Assembly (NCBI GenBank): GCA_022791575.1
Contig: JAAVZI010000008.1
Location: 1-48,226, forward strand
DNA: 48,226 bases
Direction of reading: 5' to 3'
From: Lachnospiraceae bacterium
GTDB taxonomy: Bacteria; Bacillota; Clostridia; Lachnospirales; Lachnospiraceae
Numbering within the stretch: position 1 is the stretch's first letter; each line of letters begins with the position of its first letter. The notes beneath the pieces are model-generated. The model saw nothing but the letters and a program-made list of their open reading frames with translations, was not told the DNA's origin and did no database searches. Positions 46,020 to 48,226 of the stretch are shown in pieces. The position numbers were made by a program, and so were the translations under genes.

Positions 46020-46751
46020 ATGAACAACACAAACATGAGCAACCGTGAGGTATGCGACCTTATTTTTGTAGACTATTCTACTAAGAAACCATTTTTAAAC
46101 CTGGACTTTGCCAATGTCTCTACTACAGAGCTGACCGGTGAATCCGTCTTTGCCTATGGCGGTAAAGGACACCCGAAGCGGGTCCAGTTCGCCGGCGAAC
46201 GCGGCGGTACTCTGACAATTGAAACACAGATTCATACGGTAAAGCTATGGCAGCTGGTAACCGGCGGAGAACTCAGCAGCTCAGCCAAATTTATTAAACG
46301 AATCGAAACAGCTGTAGAAGCTGACGGTGCTTCGATTACCCTGAAAGATACTCCGGTTGCTGGAACCGTTGCTGTCTATGCAGCTGACGATGACTGCGGA
46401 ACTGAACTTGCATATTCTATTACAGGCAATACCATTACGTTGACATCAGCTCTGACTGATGGTGCCAGAGTCATTGTCTACTATATGAAAGAAGCAACAG
46501 GTAATGCAAGCAGAGTTAATATTAAGTCTACCAGCTTCCCGAAGAATTTTATCGTCTATGGCGATACGGTTATGAAGACTGAGAATGACGAAATTCTCCC
46601 TTACAAGCTAACCGCTTATAAAGTGGCGCCTCAGAGCAGCCTGTCTTTAAGCTTCACCAATAACGGCGATCCGGGAGCAGTTACTATTACTTGCGATCTG
46701 ATGGCAGATGAAGATAACAACATTCTGGACCTGGTATTAATTGAAGAATAA
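46020..46751 (+). CDS. major tail tube-like protein, copy 1
   Basis: 243 aa. Motifs NLDFANVSTTELTGESVFAYGGKGHPKRVQFAGERGGTLTIETQI and the C-terminal SLSFTNNGDPGAVTITCDLMAD..LDLVLIEE are in the pattern of tail tube proteins of large clostridial and Bacillus phages (GGxGxPKxVxFxGxRxGTLTxETQ). Between them is an immunoglobulin-like insert (about 95-150; TLKDTPVAGTVAVYAADDDCGTE..). No capsid protease site is seen, so I prefer tail tube over capsid. It has its own late promoter and follows the tail operon. A second, nearly identical copy starts at 48132. Confidence 0.6.
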   Translation: MNNTNMSNREVCDLIFVDYSTKKPFLNLDFANVSTTELTGESVFAYGGKGHPKRVQFAGERGGTLTIETQIHTVKLWQLVTGGELSSSAKFIKRIETAVEADGASITLKDTPVAGTVAVYAADDDCGTELAYSITGNTITLTSALTDGARVIVYYMKEATGNASRVNIKSTSFPKNFIVYGDTVMKTENDEILPYKLTAYKVAPQSSLSLSFTNNGDPGAVTITCDLMADEDNNILDLVLIEE

Positions 46752-46773
46752 GTAAACCATACTGCACACATTT

Positions 46774-46802
46774 CAGAGGGCAGCCGATACTACTGCCCTC
46801 TG
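46774..46802 (+). terminator. hairpin after tail tube gene 1, possible terminator
   Basis: CAGAGGGCAG / CTGCCCTCTG, a 10-bp perfect stem with 9-nt loop, 23 bp after the stop codon. It lacks a T tract (ACAAATAATC follows), so it may stabilise the mRNA end or end transcription by a phage polymerase. The rest of 46803-46989 shows no feature. Confidence 0.4.
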
Positions 46803-46989
46803 ACAAATAATCATCTGGAACAGGAATTACCAAATCCAGTATTAATCTAGGAAATTTAATTAACCTATACTACGAAAGCAATTCCAATAGAAATAACTAC
46901 TATTATTACAAAAAACTCAATCATATTTTTTATTGAACTTCCTAATCAAAATCCACTGGATATCATTAACTCAGAACCTATTCTCCTAC

Positions 46990-47862
46990 TTATTTTCCGA
47001 ACATTTGCAAAAATGCCTGTGCGGTCTCTTCTGACACATTTAATTTTTTTTGCAACCGAAGCAGAATATCACTTTCAGAGAGGCCAAACTCCTGTCCCAT
47101 TTCCACAATCTGTCTAGCTTCACCCTCCTGTCTACCCTCCTGCCTGCCTCTGCTCTCATTCTCTTTTGCAATCTCTTCAAACAACGTACACATCTTGCCA
47201 TCTCCTTTTTCAAAAGCATTATAATCAATCCTGCTGTTTGTTGCCCCCGCCACGGTCATAATTACAGATTTATCCACTTTATGGCTGTCAGCATAGGAAA
47301 TTGCCTGTTCTCTAGCCTCCTGCCTGGATAAATTCCGGTTCATAATGATTCCTAACAGTTGGAACAAATCAATATTGTTGGTGTTATGCAGCGATAGGTC
47401 ATTTTTCCTTGCCTCTACCAAGTTCATTTTATAGTCGCTGACAAGGCCAGCCAGCCTTTGCGGGATGTCCAGCATTCCATGGAGCGAGACTGCCGCATCC
47501 CAGGGCTTCTCCCCATAATACACAACTACCGTAATAACAGGGCTCAGTTTGTCTGTTTTCCTCATTTTTGACAAATATTCATCTCCATCTATCTCCGTCC
47601 GCTTCCTGTTTTTCTTTGCCTGGCTGTCATACTGCTTTTTGTATGCTGCATAGTCCAGCCCCATGACACGCATGGGCATGGCATAATGGATTCGTTCCTG
47701 GTTCTCCAGTCCATACATAACAAAGTCCGCCCCCAAGGTAGTGGATTTCTTTTGTATCTTAATGACATCCCTAGAAGCCTGTATACTTTCTGCATACCCC
47801 CGGTTTGCCAGTATCGTAGATTCTTCTGTATCTGGTTTTAATTTCTGTATGTTCTTTGACAT
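46990..47862 (-). CDS. Rpn-family PD-(D/E)XK nuclease / putative transposase, N-terminus atypical
   Basis: 290 aa. The core GLENQERIHYAMPMRVMGLDYAAYKKQ and VVVYYGEKPWDAAVSLHGML..VSDYKMNLVEAR match the Rpn (recombination-promoting nuclease) family, and the C-terminal charged coil (ESRGRQEGRQEGEARQIVEMGQEFGLSESDIL) is typical. The N-terminal part, which should carry the first acidic residue of the nuclease site in a YNDVFAD-like motif, is different (STILANRGYAESIQASRDVIKIQ), so activity is doubtful. Antisense to the late genes and lying between the two tube copies, with its own promoter. It probably entered as cargo. Confidence 0.75.
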   Translation of the reverse strand: MSKNIQKLKPDTEESTILANRGYAESIQASRDVIKIQKKSTTLGADFVMYGLENQERIHYAMPMRVMGLDYAAYKKQYDSQAKKNRKRTEIDGDEYLSKMRKTDKLSPVITVVVYYGEKPWDAAVSLHGMLDIPQRLAGLVSDYKMNLVEARKNDLSLHNTNNIDLFQLLGIIMNRNLSRQEAREQAISYADSHKVDKSVIMTVAGATNSRIDYNAFEKGDGKMCTLFEEIAKENESRGRQEGRQEGEARQIVEMGQEFGLSESDILLRLQKKLNVSEETAQAFLQMFGK

Positions 47863-47889
47863 AAATACAATTCTCCTTATCTATACTTA

Positions 47890-47919
47890 ATTATATCACT
47901 CCCCCCTCTTCTATTGCAA
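47890..47919 (-). promoter_or_regulatory. sigma-A promoter of the Rpn gene
   Basis: Minus-strand TTGCAA (47914-47919) and TATAAT (47890-47895), spacer 18 bp; an AAGGAGAAT site precedes the ATG at 47862. Confidence 0.65.
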
Positions 47920-47971
47920 GGTTCTTGTTAACAGCATTTCCATTTCCCCCTTCCATTTTTAGAAACTTTTT

Positions 47972-48075
47972 GATTTGCCCCACATTCAATAAGCTCCGCA
48001 AACCCCGATAAAACTGATGGTTGAGGAACATCAATTCTCAAACTGAGATTTTCTTATATGATAGATATCTATTAC
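47972..48075 (+). promoter_or_regulatory. element late promoter, copy D (tail tube 2)
   Basis: GATTTG (47972-47977, in ACTTTTTGATTTG), CCCCGATAAA (48003-48012) and TGAGATTTT..TATATGATA..GATATCTATTAC (48044-48075); distances 31 and 41 bp. A weaker dyad, TTGAGGAA..TTCTCAA, abuts the core where copy C has its TTCG hairpin. Confidence 0.78.
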
Positions 48076-48088
48076 AATCATAAATACA

Positions 48089-48107
48089 GGCAGCCAAACA
48101 TACTGCC
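48089..48107 (+). promoter_or_regulatory. leader hairpin before tail tube gene 2
   Basis: GGCAG (48089-48093) pairs with CTGCC (48103-48107) just before the AAGGAGG site, as in copy 1 but with a different loop. Confidence 0.45.
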
Positions 48108-48131
48108 GGAACATGTAAGGAGGAAACCATT

Positions 48132-48226
48132 ATGAACAACACAAACATGAGCAACCGTGAGGTATGCGACCTTATTTTTGTAGACTATTCTACTAAGAAA
48201 CCATTTTTAAATCTGGACTTCGCCAA
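48132..48226 (+). CDS. major tail tube-like protein, copy 2 (cut by the window end)
   Basis: The 95 bases present differ from the start of copy 1 (46020) at only two silent positions. The protein reads MNNTNMSNREVCDLIFVDYS onward and runs off the window. The high identity suggests a recent duplication or gene conversion. The rest of the gene, and possibly more copies, lie outside. Confidence 0.75.
   Translation, partial: MNNTNMSNREVCDLIFVDYSTKKPFLNLDFA

Noticed and set aside
46020-46751. major capsid protein as an alternative for the duplicated late gene
   Set aside because: The GGKGHPKRVQF..GTLTIETQ motif and ~240-residue length fit tail tube proteins better; no scaffold or protease gene is nearby. 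The call is kept at moderate confidence.
1-48226. CRISPR arrays
   Set aside because: No regularly spaced repeats of suitable length were seen; the only dispersed repeat is the late promoter element.

Overview
The window looks like a chromosomal segment of a low-to-mid GC clostridium, most likely a member of the Lachnospiraceae. The reasons are a complete spoIIIAA-AH sporulation operon, the Gram-positive rimP-nusA-ylxR-ylxQ-infB-rbfA-truB-ribF order, sigma-A type promoters with strong GGAGG ribosome binding sites, and a dockerin-bearing leucine-rich-repeat protein. I do not assign a species.

Positions 1-20.4 kb are ordinary host chromosome, nearly all on the minus strand. Reading in transcription order (right to left): a REC/HD-GYP/GGDEF regulator and a small lipoprotein; a tRNA-Glu(CTC); the nusA/infB operon down to ribF; an NlpC/P60 cell-wall hydrolase; rpsO and pnp with structured leaders; spoIIIAA to spoIIIAH; and the start of an APH-type kinase cut by the window edge.

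From 20.4 kb to the right end the window holds the left part of a prophage or prophage-derived element. It opens with an early module: a minus-strand protein that joins a sigma-70-like N-terminus to a DUF262 domain, transcribed from a near-perfect sigma-A promoter with a LexA-type box filling its spacer; an apparently structured RNA of about 210 nt; a 19-codon leader peptide; a 923-aa polymerase whose motifs match the eukaryotic RNA-dependent RNA polymerase (QDE-1/YonO) fold; and a translationally coupled winged-helix/zinc-ribbon protein. The late module follows: a putative tail assembly chaperone, a split tape measure gene, Dit-like and Tal-like proteins, baseplate and fibre proteins, and two copies (the second cut by the window end) of a tail-tube-like gene.

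The most striking signal is a four-copy, ~105-bp upstream element (27.9, 29.5, 45.9 and 48.0 kb). In every copy a T-rich GATTTG block lies exactly 72 bp upstream of a TGAGATTTT..TATATGATA block, with a C-rich GATAAA-type block in between. Each copy sits in front of a late structural transcription unit. No other promoter-like sequence was recognised there, so I infer that these are late promoters read by the element's own transcription machinery: the LexA-controlled sigma-like protein and/or the RdRP-like polymerase with its zinc-ribbon partner. Minus-strand cargo genes (dockerin-LRR, Rpn nuclease relatives) are inserted just upstream of three of the four copies. The tape measure gene is broken in two by a ~1.2 kb insert that resembles the 5' part of a group II intron plus a zinc-ribbon gene. 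No integrase, terminase, portal, capsid or lysis gene lies in the window, so the element continues to the right or is incomplete.
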